Below are positions 1-6,943 of a stretch of 9,692 bases of DNA, piece after piece (positions within the stretch are counted from its first letter, which is position 1; each line of letters starts with the position of its first letter). Both the position numbers and the translations under genes were made by a program. The notes beneath the pieces were generated by a model, which saw nothing but the letters and a program-made list of their open reading frames with translations, did no database searches and was not told the DNA's origin. Origin of the DNA: JBFHER01 sp041584055 (GTDB lineage: Bacteria; Bacteroidota; Bacteroidia; Bacteroidales; UBA5342); the NCBI GenBank assembly GCA_041584055.1, contig JBFHER010000143.1:1-9692 (forward strand), written 5' to 3'.

Positions 1-141
1 AATAAGAATGCATCCTTTGAGGTGATGAACGGTGTTCTGATCATTGACGGTAAAGTGTTGAAAACGCCTGGGCAAATTAGAATCAATACGCCGGGTGAGT
101 CTCAAATTAAAGTCTATCACAAACTGAAAGTATGGCCATAG
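1..141 (+). CDS. 3' end of an unidentified protein (partial, 46 residues)
   Basis: An open frame enters from the left edge and ends at the TAG at 139-141. The readable tail contains NGVLIIDGKVLKTPGQIRIN and ends in KVYHKLKVWP. It is rich in beta-prone residues with no membrane segment, which would suit the C-terminal strand region of a secreted or surface protein, but I do not recognise the family. It does not resemble the T9SS sorting domain of the next gene. A promoter lies between this stop and the next start, so the following genes are probably transcribed separately. Coding status is inferred from the clean frame, plausible composition and correct spacing to the next promoter; function is unknown. 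Confidence 0.6.
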   Translation, partial: NKNASFEVMNGVLIIDGKVLKTPGQIRINTPGESQIKVYHKLKVWP

Positions 142-166
142 CAAGTGTTAAATATTTGCTAATCTA

Positions 167-196
167 TTGCGGTTTTAAATTAAATAATTAACTTTG
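167..196 (+). promoter_or_regulatory. Bacteroidota-type promoter for the secreted gene pair
   Basis: The -7 element TAACTTTG at 189-196 matches the Bacteroidota consensus TAnnTTTG exactly. TATTG at 165-169 supplies the -33 TTG (167-169) with a 19-bp spacer, the usual distance. Transcription should start near 202-204, leaving a leader of about 15 nt before the ATG at 219. This is the best-formed promoter in the window. Confidence 0.7.
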
Positions 197-207
197 AATT
201 AACAAAT

Positions 208-214
208 GAGGTGA
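208..214 (+). promoter_or_regulatory. Shine-Dalgarno sequence of the T9SS-sorted gene
   Basis: GAGGTGA at 208-214 is a seven-base match to the anti-Shine-Dalgarno complement, 4 nt before the ATG at 219. Bacteroidota genes usually lack such a site, and the other starts in this window show nothing comparable. It fixes the start codon and suggests efficient translation. Confidence 0.55.
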
Positions 215-218
215 ATTT

Positions 219-731
219 ATGAAACAATTGCTTATAACCATAATACTTTTTGTGTTTGGATGTGCCCTAAATCAGGTGCATGCCCAGGCGTATCAGGCAA
301 GTAGAACTGTGATTTCTTCTATGGGCGGAACCTATGGAGGAAGTAGCTTTGCAGGAGATTTTACAATAAGTGAATTAGCAATCAACACATTTGGAGGTAC
401 TACGGGCAACAGCATTCTCAGTCAGGGATTTCATCAGGGTGCTGAATTAGTTGGCGTGATGGTACCCGAGAATGTGACTGCTAAGTTGGCAATGGATGCC
501 TATCCAAATCCGGTTAGAGACGTTCTAACAATTGTTTTAAGGAACGCTGAAGAACAAAAAGTTGAATTGAGAGTCTTTAGTTTATCAGGGCAACTTATAA
601 AAACCCTTGAAATGGAAGCCATGCAGCTGAAAGTGGATATGTCCGGTTTTAAATCAGGGACTTACTTCATACATGCCATTGATAAAAGTAGCGGAAAACG
701 TATAAATACCATAAAAACACAAAAATTATAA
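219..731 (+). CDS. Small exported protein with T9SS type A sorting domain
   Basis: This 170-residue protein is probably exported by the Sec system and then carried across the outer membrane by the type IX secretion system. A signal peptide covers residues 1-23 (positive start, hydrophobic core, cleavage after HAQ). Residues about 28-76 form a short glycine/serine-rich beta segment of the kind '..SSMGGTYGG..FTISELAINTF..SQGFHQ', which recurs in small Bacteroidota surface proteins. Residues about 94-170 are the type A sorting domain: it opens with AYPNPVRD, continues through VELRVFSLSGQLIKTL and MSGFKSGTYFIHAI, and ends in a basic tail. The function of the N-terminal part is unknown; the cargo domain is unusually small. 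It leads an operon with the gene starting 4 bp downstream. A Cys at residue 15 within the signal region is not in a convincing lipobox. Confidence 0.85.
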   Translation: MKQLLITIILFVFGCALNQVHAQAYQASRTVISSMGGTYGGSSFAGDFTISELAINTFGGTTGNSILSQGFHQGAELVGVMVPENVTAKLAMDAYPNPVRDVLTIVLRNAEEQKVELRVFSLSGQLIKTLEMEAMQLKVDMSGFKSGTYFIHAIDKSSGKRINTIKTQKL

Positions 732-735
732 TCAA

Positions 736-1683
736 ATGAAAAAGGGACTAACATTGCTAAGTCTGTTTATTTTGACCTTTGCGTCTTTGAATGCACAGGG
801 ATTTAACTATCAAACCGTTCTGAGAAATGGATCGGGTCTAATTTTAACAGATGAATCCGTGGACGTGAAGTTTGATATACTTCAGGGAAGCGAGACCGGT
901 ATCATTGTATATTCGGAGGTTCATACGGGCGCAACATCAACTGCCTTTGGGGTGTTGAATCTGATTGTTGGAGACGGGACGGCCACCTCGGGAACATTTG
1001 CCGCCATCGACTGGAGCGACGGTCCTTATTTCTTGAAAGTGACTTTGGGTACTGACGTGATGGGTGCAGTGAGGTTTAACTGGATGCCTTTGGCAAATTA
1101 TGCGTCAAAAGCAGGATCTGTTGATAAAGCTTCAGATCTGGATATCAGTGGTGCTGCCACCGGAGATTTGCTTTATTTTAATGGGGCTAACTGGACAGCA
1201 TTGGCAAAAGGGGCAGAGAATCAGGTTCTAACGGTTAGTGGTGGTGAACCTACATGGCAAAATGCTGCCACAGGAAGTGCTGAAGCAGTTAAAATGCCAA
1301 TGCTTGGGGAAGTGTACAATGGAGATGTAATTGTAGCGGTTTATCCCGACACAAGCGTACTTGTGGTAAAAGATGAAGTAATTATGGATGACGCATTTAA
1401 TACAGTTCTTTCATATTCTACCGCAGTAACTACATTAGACAATATTGGGTACCGGATGCCAACGCATCAGGAAATGGCCGCAATTGTTACAAATGCTTTT
1501 CATTTAACAAATGTATGGAATCTGGATGCAACATACTGGACAAGCAGTTCCCATCCAACAGCGGCAGAAACAAAGTTTATGTATATTGTGGGAACCGGGC
1601 TGTATAATGGAGGAGATGTTTCAGACTTTGGTTCAGGTGCAGGTCAGGTGATTGCAGTTAAAAAGGTGGATTATCAACCATAG
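736..1683 (+). CDS. Secreted protein with FISUMP/DUF1566-like C-terminus
   Basis: This is a 315-residue exported protein. Residues 1-20 are a signal peptide cut after LNA. Residues about 21-120 (QGFNYQTVLRNGSGLIL... and DGPYFLKVTLGT) form a beta domain common at the N-terminus of Bacteroidota proteins annotated as tail-fibre- or collar-like. A linker follows at about 125-180, with a 'GDLLYFNGANWTAL...QVLTVSGGEPTWQ' unit typical of the same proteins. Residues about 188-312 resemble the FISUMP/DUF1566 fold (C-type-lectin/FGE-like): YRMPTHQEM at 239-247, ATYWTSS at 265-271, and a closing VIAVKKVD. I see no T9SS sorting domain, so after Sec export it may stay periplasmic or depend on its neighbour. 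It sits 4 bp after the T9SS-sorted gene and is probably co-transcribed with it. A role in surface binding is inference only. Confidence 0.8.
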   Translation: MKKGLTLLSLFILTFASLNAQGFNYQTVLRNGSGLILTDESVDVKFDILQGSETGIIVYSEVHTGATSTAFGVLNLIVGDGTATSGTFAAIDWSDGPYFLKVTLGTDVMGAVRFNWMPLANYASKAGSVDKASDLDISGAATGDLLYFNGANWTALAKGAENQVLTVSGGEPTWQNAATGSAEAVKMPMLGEVYNGDVIVAVYPDTSVLVVKDEVIMDDAFNTVLSYSTAVTTLDNIGYRMPTHQEMAAIVTNAFHLTNVWNLDATYWTSSSHPTAAETKFMYIVGTGLYNGGDVSDFGSGAGQVIAVKKVDYQP

Positions 1684-1706
1684 AGAATATTTATATAAGT
1701 GTACTG

Positions 1707-1733
1707 AGCCACTCGTTTCGAGTGGCTTTTTTT
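1707..1733 (+). terminator. Rho-independent terminator of the secreted gene pair
   Basis: AGCCACTCG (1707-1715) pairs perfectly with CGAGTGGCT (1719-1727) across a TTT loop, and is followed by an uninterrupted T run to 1733. It lies 23 bp after the stop of the FISUMP-like gene. Confidence 0.9.
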
Positions 1734-1763
1734 ATGCCTGCTCTCTCACAGGGCTTGAGTTAT

Positions 1764-1895
1764 AAACGGTTTTAATATTGCACAATAGCGATTGCAAGCA
1801 ACTTGTTCTGAGATGCTTGCACGAAAACATATATTGCATAACATGTTAGTGAAAATATATGTCAAACGGTGCATGTTATAAGACCTGGCGTTACA
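1764..1895. repeat. Inverted-repeat-rich non-coding stretch in the 1684-2010 gap
   Basis: Between two terminators lies about 130 bp with several perfect 8-bp inverted pairs: TGCAAGCA 1793-1800 with TGCTTGCA 1814-1821; ACATATAT 1827-1834 with ATATATGT 1855-1862; and ATAACATG 1838-1845 with CATGTTAT 1872-1879. The last two pairs interlock. ATATTGCA also occurs directly twice (1775-1782, 1831-1838), and AAACGGT twice (near 1764 and 1864). Neither strand has a convincing gene. It may be a decayed interspersed repeat, a small mobile-element remnant or a structured RNA; the sequence alone cannot decide. Confidence 0.4.
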
Positions 1896-1954
1896 TCCCC
1901 AGAGCTGAATTGATTGATAACTGAGGTGCCAAAGGCATGCTTATAATAAGGACA

Positions 1955-1986
1955 CAAAAAGAGGGTATCCAACTTTGGATACCCTC
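1955..1986 (-). terminator. Terminator of the SPOR-nfeD-floA operon
   Basis: GAGGGTATCC (1961-1970) pairs perfectly with GGATACCCTC (1977-1986) across a 6-nt loop. Read on the minus strand, the stem is followed at once by TTTTT (1960-1956), giving a standard rho-independent terminator 24 bp beyond the floA stop. On the plus strand the downstream pyrimidines are interrupted by C residues, so termination in that direction would be weaker. Confidence 0.88.
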
Positions 1987-2010
1987 CCTTTCTTTGTTGT
2001 ATTAAATCGT

Positions 2011-3003
2011 TTAAATGTCAGATGTTTCGTCAGAACTTGCATCTGAAATTGATTGACGCATGTTGGTGTCAGCTTCAATATTTTTGAACTTATAGTAATC
2101 CATTATGCCCAGATTTCCACTTCTGAATGATTCGGCTATTGCAAGGGGAATCTCAGCTTCAGCTTCAATCACTTTTGCCCGTGCTTCCTGTGCTTTTGCA
2201 ATCATTTCCTGTTCCGCAGCAATCGCCATGGCACGCCGTTCTTCAGCCTTGGCCTGTGCAATTTTCTTATCTGCTTCTGCCTGATCTGTTTGAAGTACTG
2301 CACCAATGTTTTTCCCTATATCAATATCAGCAATATCGATGGAAAGGATCTCAAATGCAGTTCCTGCATCCAGTCCTTTTTCAAGTACCACACGAGAAAT
2401 AGAATCAGGATTCTCGAGAACGCCCTTGTGACTCTCGGAAGACCCTATGGATGAGACGATTCCTTCTCCTACACGGGCTAAAACAGTTTCTTCTCCAGCA
2501 CCACCAACCAACTGCTTGATGCTGGCACGAACAGTAACACGCGCTTTACAAATCAACTGAATGCCATCTTTTGCAACGGCTGTTACTGGAGGTGTATCAA
2601 TCACCTTAGGATTAACCGACATCTGCACCGCTTGAAATACATCACGTCCTGCAAGGTCGATGGCTGTTGCCATTTGGAAAGTTAAATCGATGTTGGCCTT
2701 GCTGGCAGATACAAGGGCATGAACCACTTGCTCAATATGTCCACCCGCAAGAAAGTGAGCTTCCAGATCATCCCGCTTTACACTTTTTAAACCGGCTTTA
2801 TGCGCTTCAATCATGGCCCTTACAATCACCGTTGGCGGCACCTTTCTGATACGCATTAATACCAATTGAATCAGTGAAATTCGAACCCCTGATACCAGTG
2901 CAGAAAACCACAACAGGATTGGCACGTAATAAAGGAACACGATAAATAGTACGATCAGAACAGCAATGAGTCCAATTGTACCAATACTTTGAAGATTTTC
3001 CAT
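2011..3003 (-). CDS. floA: Flotillin-like protein FloA
   Basis: This 330-residue, membrane-anchored SPFH-type scaffold belongs to the bacterial FloA (YqfA) family, which organises functional membrane microdomains. Its length equals the family norm. Hydrophobic segments at about 8-33 and 35-50 form the N-terminal membrane anchor. The SPFH-like core follows, with [19 protein letters not shown] near 53-71, [17 protein letters not shown] at 134-150 and [20 protein letters not shown] at 155-174. Residues about 238-292 are an Ala/Glu/Lys-rich coiled coil typical of flotillins. The tail carries the conserved [19 protein letters not shown] (301-319). It is the last gene of a three-gene operon, 5 bp after the short NfeD, its usual genetic partner. 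No Shine-Dalgarno site precedes the ATG. The family is clear; the client proteins here are unknown. Confidence 0.95.
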   Translation of the reverse strand: MENLQSIGTIGLIAVLIVLFIVFLYYVPILLWFSALVSGVRISLIQLVLMRIRKVPPTVIVRAMIEAHKAGLKSVKRDDLEAHFLAGGHIEQVVHALVSASKANIDLTFQMATAIDLAGRDVFQAVQMSVNPKVIDTPPVTAVAKDGIQLICKARVTVRASIKQLVGGAGEETVLARVGEGIVSSIGSSESHKGVLENPDSISRVVLEKGLDAGTAFEILSIDIADIDIGKNIGAVLQTDQAEADKKIAQAKAEERRAMAIAAEQEMIAKAQEARAKVIEAEAEIPLAIAESFRSGNLGIMDYYKFKNIEADTNMRQSISDASSDETSDI

Positions 3004-3008
3004 TTCAA

Positions 3009-3476
3009 TTATTTTTTAGGTTTCACAATTATATTTGATGATTGAATTTTTACAATCACAATCTCGGTTTTTTCATCAATAAAACCCTGAAGAGATTTTG
3101 CTTCAAGGTATTTGTTATTCACCTTTACTTTTCCCATGGGAGCCAATCGTGAAATCGTAATTCCCTCATCGCCAATCGCAACATCCACATCTTTCATTAC
3201 ATCCACTTTACTGTCAATTTGTGTGTCAAGCATGGCCTTCTTCCATGTTTTGGAGCGGAAAGTGAAAATTGCACTTAGTCCAACTAAAACAAATGCACTT
3301 GCAAGTGTCACATGACCTCCGGTGGAGCCAAACGAATTATAGGAATAAATAACGCCGGCAATTAAAAAAAGAACACCTCCTATTCCGGCAATCGATATCC
3401 CCGGTAAAACCAGCACTTCAAGTAAAAGTAAGAAAATTCCGGTAAGAATAAGTAATACGGTTATTGTAACAGCCAT
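3009..3476 (-). CDS. Short NfeD-family membrane protein
   Basis: This 155-residue protein is a short-form NfeD without the N-terminal ClpP-like protease domain of long forms. Three hydrophobic segments are visible at about 3-25, 28-47 and 56-74, with [20 protein letters not shown] matching the family's conserved membrane region. Residues about 100-153 form the OB-fold domain: [20 protein letters not shown], then a strand pair ending in [16 protein letters not shown]. NfeD proteins are encoded beside stomatins or flotillins and are thought to support their assembly or function; here floA begins 5 bp downstream. The start lies 1 bp after the stop of the upstream SPOR gene, which implies translational coupling. 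A symbol is not given because short NfeD proteins have several names. Confidence 0.9.
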   Translation of the reverse strand: MAVTITVLLILTGIFLLLLEVLVLPGISIAGIGGVLFLIAGVIYSYNSFGSTGGHVTLASAFVLVGLSAIFTFRSKTWKKAMLDTQIDSKVDVMKDVDVAIGDEGITISRLAPMGKVKVNNKYLEAKSLQGFIDEKTEIVIVKIQSSNIIVKPKK

Positions 3477-3477
3477 C

Positions 3478-5943
3478 TTATTGCGTTTTTAGGTAGTTTC
3501 TTACATCGTCCCATGTGGATCGTTTCCCTTTTACGTAAGGTACAACAAAGGCACCAGGAAAACCAATAGCATCCAGTTCCATTGCCATTTCAATTGCTTC
3601 CTGTTTGTTTGTGTAAAACCCGGAATAGTAACGTTTCAGGTTTTGTCCTTCCATCACTTCGAAACTTATTGGTGGAATTTTTTTAACCAGTTCTTCCTTT
3701 GGTTCACCTCGGTACAAACCAATCTGAACTTTATAAAACAAGTCAGGCAATGCTTCTTTAGCAGGCTTTTGAATGAGCCCCTCATTCGGAGGAGTGCCAG
3801 TGAATGCAATTTTTTGTTGATCCATTTTCTTTAGTGTATCATACGCTTCGTTGCTGATTGAAACGTTTCCCTGATCTACTTTTTCTTTAAAACAAATCAG
3901 AAGCGCGCGTTCCAGATAATCATTTGCACGCTCCAATTTGCCCAAAGCTTCCTGAACCTGATCAAAATTATAATGATTAAAAGAGTTTTTCGGGTTGTTA
4001 AGCGGGCCCGCATCGTAGAAATTAAACTTGGCTTCGCGTATTAAACGTTGTACATCTCTGGCTTTTTGTGGATCACTTACCTGTTCTGCATCCAATTGAA
4101 CTTTATTTAAAAAGGTATGGTAACGCATGGAATGTGCTTCACTGTAACGAATTGTACTTTGATTTCGCTGTTCCAGGGAAGCCCTGGCCATTTCTTCTTT
4201 GGTGGGTTCCTGGGTGAACGAACTGTCCCGGTGAATCAACTCAGAAAAGAACGTTTGTGGAGACATGGTTTTATCCGGATTTAAAGCCTGCAAAGTTTTT
4301 TGCCAGGCTAAAACAAGATTGTCAGCTTCAAGTTTCTTTTCTTCTGCAGCCTGGAGTTCTTTTATTTCTATCAGGTTAAATACCTCCTTGTAAATGTAGT
4401 CCAGATCTTTGTTATAGAACGTTGGAACAATCACCGCAGGCAGTTTAATCTGTAGCGGTGCTTCCTTCCAGGGAACATCATTTTCCTCAGTATTCACCAG
4501 TTCCCCATGAATGACTTCCCATTCAAGTTTGCGGGTTTCTTTTTCTGCGTATTTAATTTCTTCCTTTAAGGCGAAATGCTGGTTTTCCAAAGCCACAATT
4601 TCATCAGCCACCCGCTTCCGTTCATTGTCATCTTCCAACTTGCTATATTCTGACCGACGAAGATCCATTGCTGTACGAACTGAATCTGATTTTAAATTCA
4701 AATTTAAATACGCCTCATATTGCCTGCGGGCTTTGAGACTTTTAAAATCAGCTAAAGAATGGTAAATGGTTGAATCATTTAAAACAAAGTGCACCACGCC
4801 ACCTGGGGCTCTGTCTTTCATTTTTTGCTCCGCCTGTTGAGAACTGATAAACACCGTCTTGCGACTTGCAAAAGCAAACTCGTTGATCAATGCTGCGGCT
4901 CTTAACTTTGCCTGATCGTCTGTTGAAACCAGTTCTTTACTTGTGCCTGGTTTAAACTTATAAATTGTGATTTCATCCAGTTTGTTGTGCCTGTCAGATG
5001 CAAACCATCCCGTATTTCGCGCTTCATCAATCACATAAAAAAGATCATTACCTGGGGAGTTAAACGGCATGGGAAGTGCTCTTGGAGGTAAAAAGGATTT
5101 CGTTCCCTGATTGTAGCGTGTAACGAAAATATCATAGCCTCCAAAACCATCATGTGCATCCGATGCAAAATAAAGTGTCATCCCATCGGAAGAAACAAAT
5201 GGTAAGATTTCATTTTTATCTGTGTTAATGAATTCCGACAGAAGTGTTTCTTCTGACCATGTATCCAGTAATTTATTACGCATGGCAAGGTTACGTGTTC
5301 CTTTGTCCATGTCCAGAGTTGAGTAGTAACACCTGTCCTTTCGTTCCGGCATAAAGAGGATGAACAGAGAGTCGGGAGCCGAACGACCATCAACGCTGAG
5401 CTTTGAGAAAGATCCCGCTTCGGGACTAATATCGTAATATCGCATGAAATCCGACTTTGAAACAATCAAGGTATCTAAAATCTCAATCTTCTCTGTCTTT
5501 TCAATCATTTCAAGCCCCTTGTTGCAACGATTCAACTCCTCCTGAACAATGCTCTGACGTTCATCGGACGGACGAAGGTATCTGCTATATGCCTCAAGAT
5601 ATTCGATGGCTCGTCTAAATTCGTACTTTTTGAGGTACACTTTGCCCAAATAATAATTTGACAAACGGATTCCCTTGGATGAAGATATTTTTAGGTGTTT
5701 CTCCGCTAAATCAATATTTTCATTGGTTTCATATAAGCATACACCGTAACGGTGATTGTAAATGGCATTGGTCGGATAGCTTTTCAAAACATCCCCGTAG
5801 AGGTTTAGCGCAGTTACATAATCTCCCAAACGATAAGCTTCTTCAGCATCAGCACTTAATTTTGTTTGCGCGCTTAATGATAAGGCATTGCTCAAAAATA
5901 AGAGGACTAAAAATATGGGGAGTTTCAACAGTAATCTTAACAT
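3478..5943 (-). CDS. TPR-PD40-coiled-coil-SPOR envelope protein
   Basis: This large (821-residue) exported protein is probably periplasmic. Residues 1-26 are a signal peptide cut after LSAQ/TK or nearby. Residues about 30-125 form TPR-type helical repeats (AEEAYRLGDYVTALNLYGDVL, YYLGKVYLKKYEFRRAIEYLEAY). Residues about 245-332 hold PD40/WD40-like beta-propeller repeats (LPFVSSDGMTLYFASDAHDG, GGYDIFVTRY, NTGWFASDRH). A long charged helical and coiled-coil region spans about 400-710. Residues about 735-805 look like a SPOR domain (FYKVQIGLYRG, RYYSGFYTNKQEAIEMAMEL, AFVVPYVKGKR), a fold that binds denuded peptidoglycan. The TPR-PD40 half recalls Bacteroidota proteins such as PorE, but their C-terminal OmpA domain is missing. 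I chose the ATG at 5943 over an in-frame TTG at 5952 because the -7 box at 5964-5971 would leave almost no leader for the TTG. It is the first gene of an operon with nfeD and floA. Confidence 0.85.
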   Translation of the reverse strand: MLRLLLKLPIFLVLLFLSNALSLSAQTKLSADAEEAYRLGDYVTALNLYGDVLKSYPTNAIYNHRYGVCLYETNENIDLAEKHLKISSSKGIRLSNYYLGKVYLKKYEFRRAIEYLEAYSRYLRPSDERQSIVQEELNRCNKGLEMIEKTEKIEILDTLIVSKSDFMRYYDISPEAGSFSKLSVDGRSAPDSLFILFMPERKDRCYYSTLDMDKGTRNLAMRNKLLDTWSEETLLSEFINTDKNEILPFVSSDGMTLYFASDAHDGFGGYDIFVTRYNQGTKSFLPPRALPMPFNSPGNDLFYVIDEARNTGWFASDRHNKLDEITIYKFKPGTSKELVSTDDQAKLRAAALINEFAFASRKTVFISSQQAEQKMKDRAPGGVVHFVLNDSTIYHSLADFKSLKARRQYEAYLNLNLKSDSVRTAMDLRRSEYSKLEDDNERKRVADEIVALENQHFALKEEIKYAEKETRKLEWEVIHGELVNTEENDVPWKEAPLQIKLPAVIVPTFYNKDLDYIYKEVFNLIEIKELQAAEEKKLEADNLVLAWQKTLQALNPDKTMSPQTFFSELIHRDSSFTQEPTKEEMARASLEQRNQSTIRYSEAHSMRYHTFLNKVQLDAEQVSDPQKARDVQRLIREAKFNFYDAGPLNNPKNSFNHYNFDQVQEALGKLERANDYLERALLICFKEKVDQGNVSISNEAYDTLKKMDQQKIAFTGTPPNEGLIQKPAKEALPDLFYKVQIGLYRGEPKEELVKKIPPISFEVMEGQNLKRYYSGFYTNKQEAIEMAMELDAIGFPGAFVVPYVKGKRSTWDDVRNYLKTQ

Positions 5944-5963
5944 AAACAGCAATTTTTGAAACT

Positions 5964-5997
5964 CAAAGATAACCTGAATTTTTTAAAAGCGAAAAGG
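5964..5997 (-). promoter_or_regulatory. Promoter of the SPOR-nfeD-floA operon
   Basis: Read on the minus strand, TATCTTTG (5971-5964) matches the TAnnTTTG -7 consensus exactly. The -33 position, 19 bp further upstream, has only TTTTC (about 5995-5991), an imperfect match. Transcription would begin near 5958-5960, about 15 nt before the ATG at 5943. Confidence 0.55.
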
Positions 5998-6008
5998 TAT
6001 CAAATTTG

Positions 6009-6038
6009 TTTTGTACATAAATGAAAAGTATTATATTG
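6009..6038 (+). promoter_or_regulatory. Possible promoter of the PAP2 gene
   Basis: TTTTG (6009-6013) could serve as -33, and TATATTG (6032-6038), 18 bp further on, as a -7 box one T short of consensus. It lies back-to-back with the divergent operon promoter in a 117-bp intergenic region. The match is weak. Confidence 0.3.
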
Positions 6039-6060
6039 TGCGTTAAGGAAATAAATAGTT

Positions 6061-6774
6061 ATGGCATTTTTTGACTGGGTTGCAGAGATTGATATCGATC
6101 TCTTCAAATCACTTAATGATTTACACTCACCACTGGGAGATGGTTTTTGGTGGATGGTATCTGATAAGATCGCATGGTTGCCTCTGTATTTTGCAATACT
6201 CTTATTAATCATTCAAAATAAAGGACGTGAAAGCATTGTTATTTTATTGATGCTTGCAATTACTGTTGTTTTTGCGGATCAGGTGTCAGGTTTTATTAAG
6301 GATCTGGTTGGGCGTTTGCGACCTTCCCGTGATCCTTCTCTGATGTATGATATCCACATTGTGAATGCTTATAGGGGTGGTTTGTATAGTTTTGTGTCGT
6401 CCCATGCTGCTAACACCTTCGGTGTGGCCGTTTTTATTTCTTTGCTTGTTCGCAATTTCTGGCTCTCAATTACCCTCTTAATCTGGGCCGGAATGAATGC
6501 CTATTCCAGAATCTATCTCGGGGTCCATTTTCCGATGGATGTTATAATGGGAGGTCTTTTAGGGGGATTGTTGGGATGGGGAATCTATTTGCTCTATCTT
6601 TTTTTAATTGAGAAAATGCCGGCTTTTTCATCCATTGGATCTGAACGCAGTTTGTCAAATTTTACCAGAACAGGATATCGAAAGACCTCTGTTTACTTTG
6701 TAATGATCATTTTTATTCTTTGTCTTTTTTTCTTCTGGAATGGATCCACTTATCTGATTGACTTTATGTCGTAA
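6061..6774 (+). CDS. PAP2-family membrane phosphatase
   Basis: This 237-residue integral membrane protein belongs to the type 2 phosphatidic acid phosphatase superfamily, which removes phosphate from lipid (pyro)phosphates on the periplasmic side. All three catalytic motifs are present: KX6RP at 80-88 (KDLVGRLRP); the second motif as SSHAA around 113-117, with Ser-Ser-His in place of the usual Pro-Ser-Gly-His; and SRX5HX3D at 149-160 (SRIYLGVHFPMD). The motif Lys/Arg, both His and the final Asp are intact, so it should be active. Hydrophobic segments lie at about 38-53, 57-72, 118-134, 137-148 and 162-183, with an extra one at 209-232 after a polar stretch. Likely substrates are undecaprenyl diphosphate or lipid A phosphate; the sequence does not choose between them. 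It is divergent from the SPOR-nfeD-floA operon. An AAGGA (6044-6048) sits 12 nt before the ATG, too far to be a clear ribosome site. Confidence 0.88.
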   Translation: MAFFDWVAEIDIDLFKSLNDLHSPLGDGFWWMVSDKIAWLPLYFAILLLIIQNKGRESIVILLMLAITVVFADQVSGFIKDLVGRLRPSRDPSLMYDIHIVNAYRGGLYSFVSSHAANTFGVAVFISLLVRNFWLSITLLIWAGMNAYSRIYLGVHFPMDVIMGGLLGGLLGWGIYLLYLFLIEKMPAFSSIGSERSLSNFTRTGYRKTSVYFVMIIFILCLFFFWNGSTYLIDFMS

Positions 6775-6870
6775 AACACCTTTTTTATGTAGCTGCTTTT
6801 GAATAAAGGTTTTGAATCCATTTTGATTCAGAATAGTTCTCACAGCTTAACATTTTTTATCAGCCATAAT

Positions 6871-6901
6871 TTTTGACATGCATATAATATTTATATCTTT
6901 A
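6871..6901 (+). promoter_or_regulatory. Probable promoter of the small HTH gene
   Basis: TTTTG (6871-6875) as -33 and TATCTTTA (6894-6901) as -7, with an 18-bp spacer, match the Bacteroidota pattern except for the last base. The start of transcription would fall near 6906-6909, giving a leader of about 36 nt that contains a palindrome. Confidence 0.5.
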
Positions 6902-6907
6902 AAGCAA

Positions 6908-6927
6908 TGAACAGGTTAACTCATTCA
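6908..6927. promoter_or_regulatory. Operator-like palindrome in the HTH gene leader
   Basis: The 20-bp site has the form TGAA-N3-GTTAAC-N3-TTCA, with perfect symmetry in the outer tetramers and the central hexamer. It starts at the predicted transcription start and lies 16 bp before the ATG of a helix-turn-helix gene, a position suited to autorepression. This is inferred from symmetry and position only. Confidence 0.35.
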
Positions 6928-6943
6928 AAAAATTTATAGAGTT

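Noticed and set aside
1813..1881. 22-codon open frame inside the inverted-repeat stretch
   Set aside because: It has no ribosome site or promoter, its codons follow the repeat arms, and nothing in the peptide is recognisable.
5178..5465. 95-residue minus-strand frame inside the SPOR gene
   Set aside because: It is a second frame of the same strand as the real gene, with Ser/Cys-rich composition and no start signals.
5950..5952. In-frame TTG as start of the SPOR protein (824 residues)
   Set aside because: The ATG three codons later gives a normal signal peptide start, TTG starts are rare in this phylum, and the -7 box at 5964-5971 would leave almost no leader for the TTG.
6811..6834. Hairpin TGAATC/GATTCA after the PAP2 gene as a terminator
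   Set aside because: The stem is short and A+T-rich, and no T run follows it; termination of the PAP2 transcript is left unassigned.
6873..6890. Sigma70-like TTGACA ... TATAAT upstream of the HTH gene
   Set aside because: The two hexamers are only about 4 bp apart, far too close for a -35/-10 pair; the Bacteroidota-type spacing fits better.
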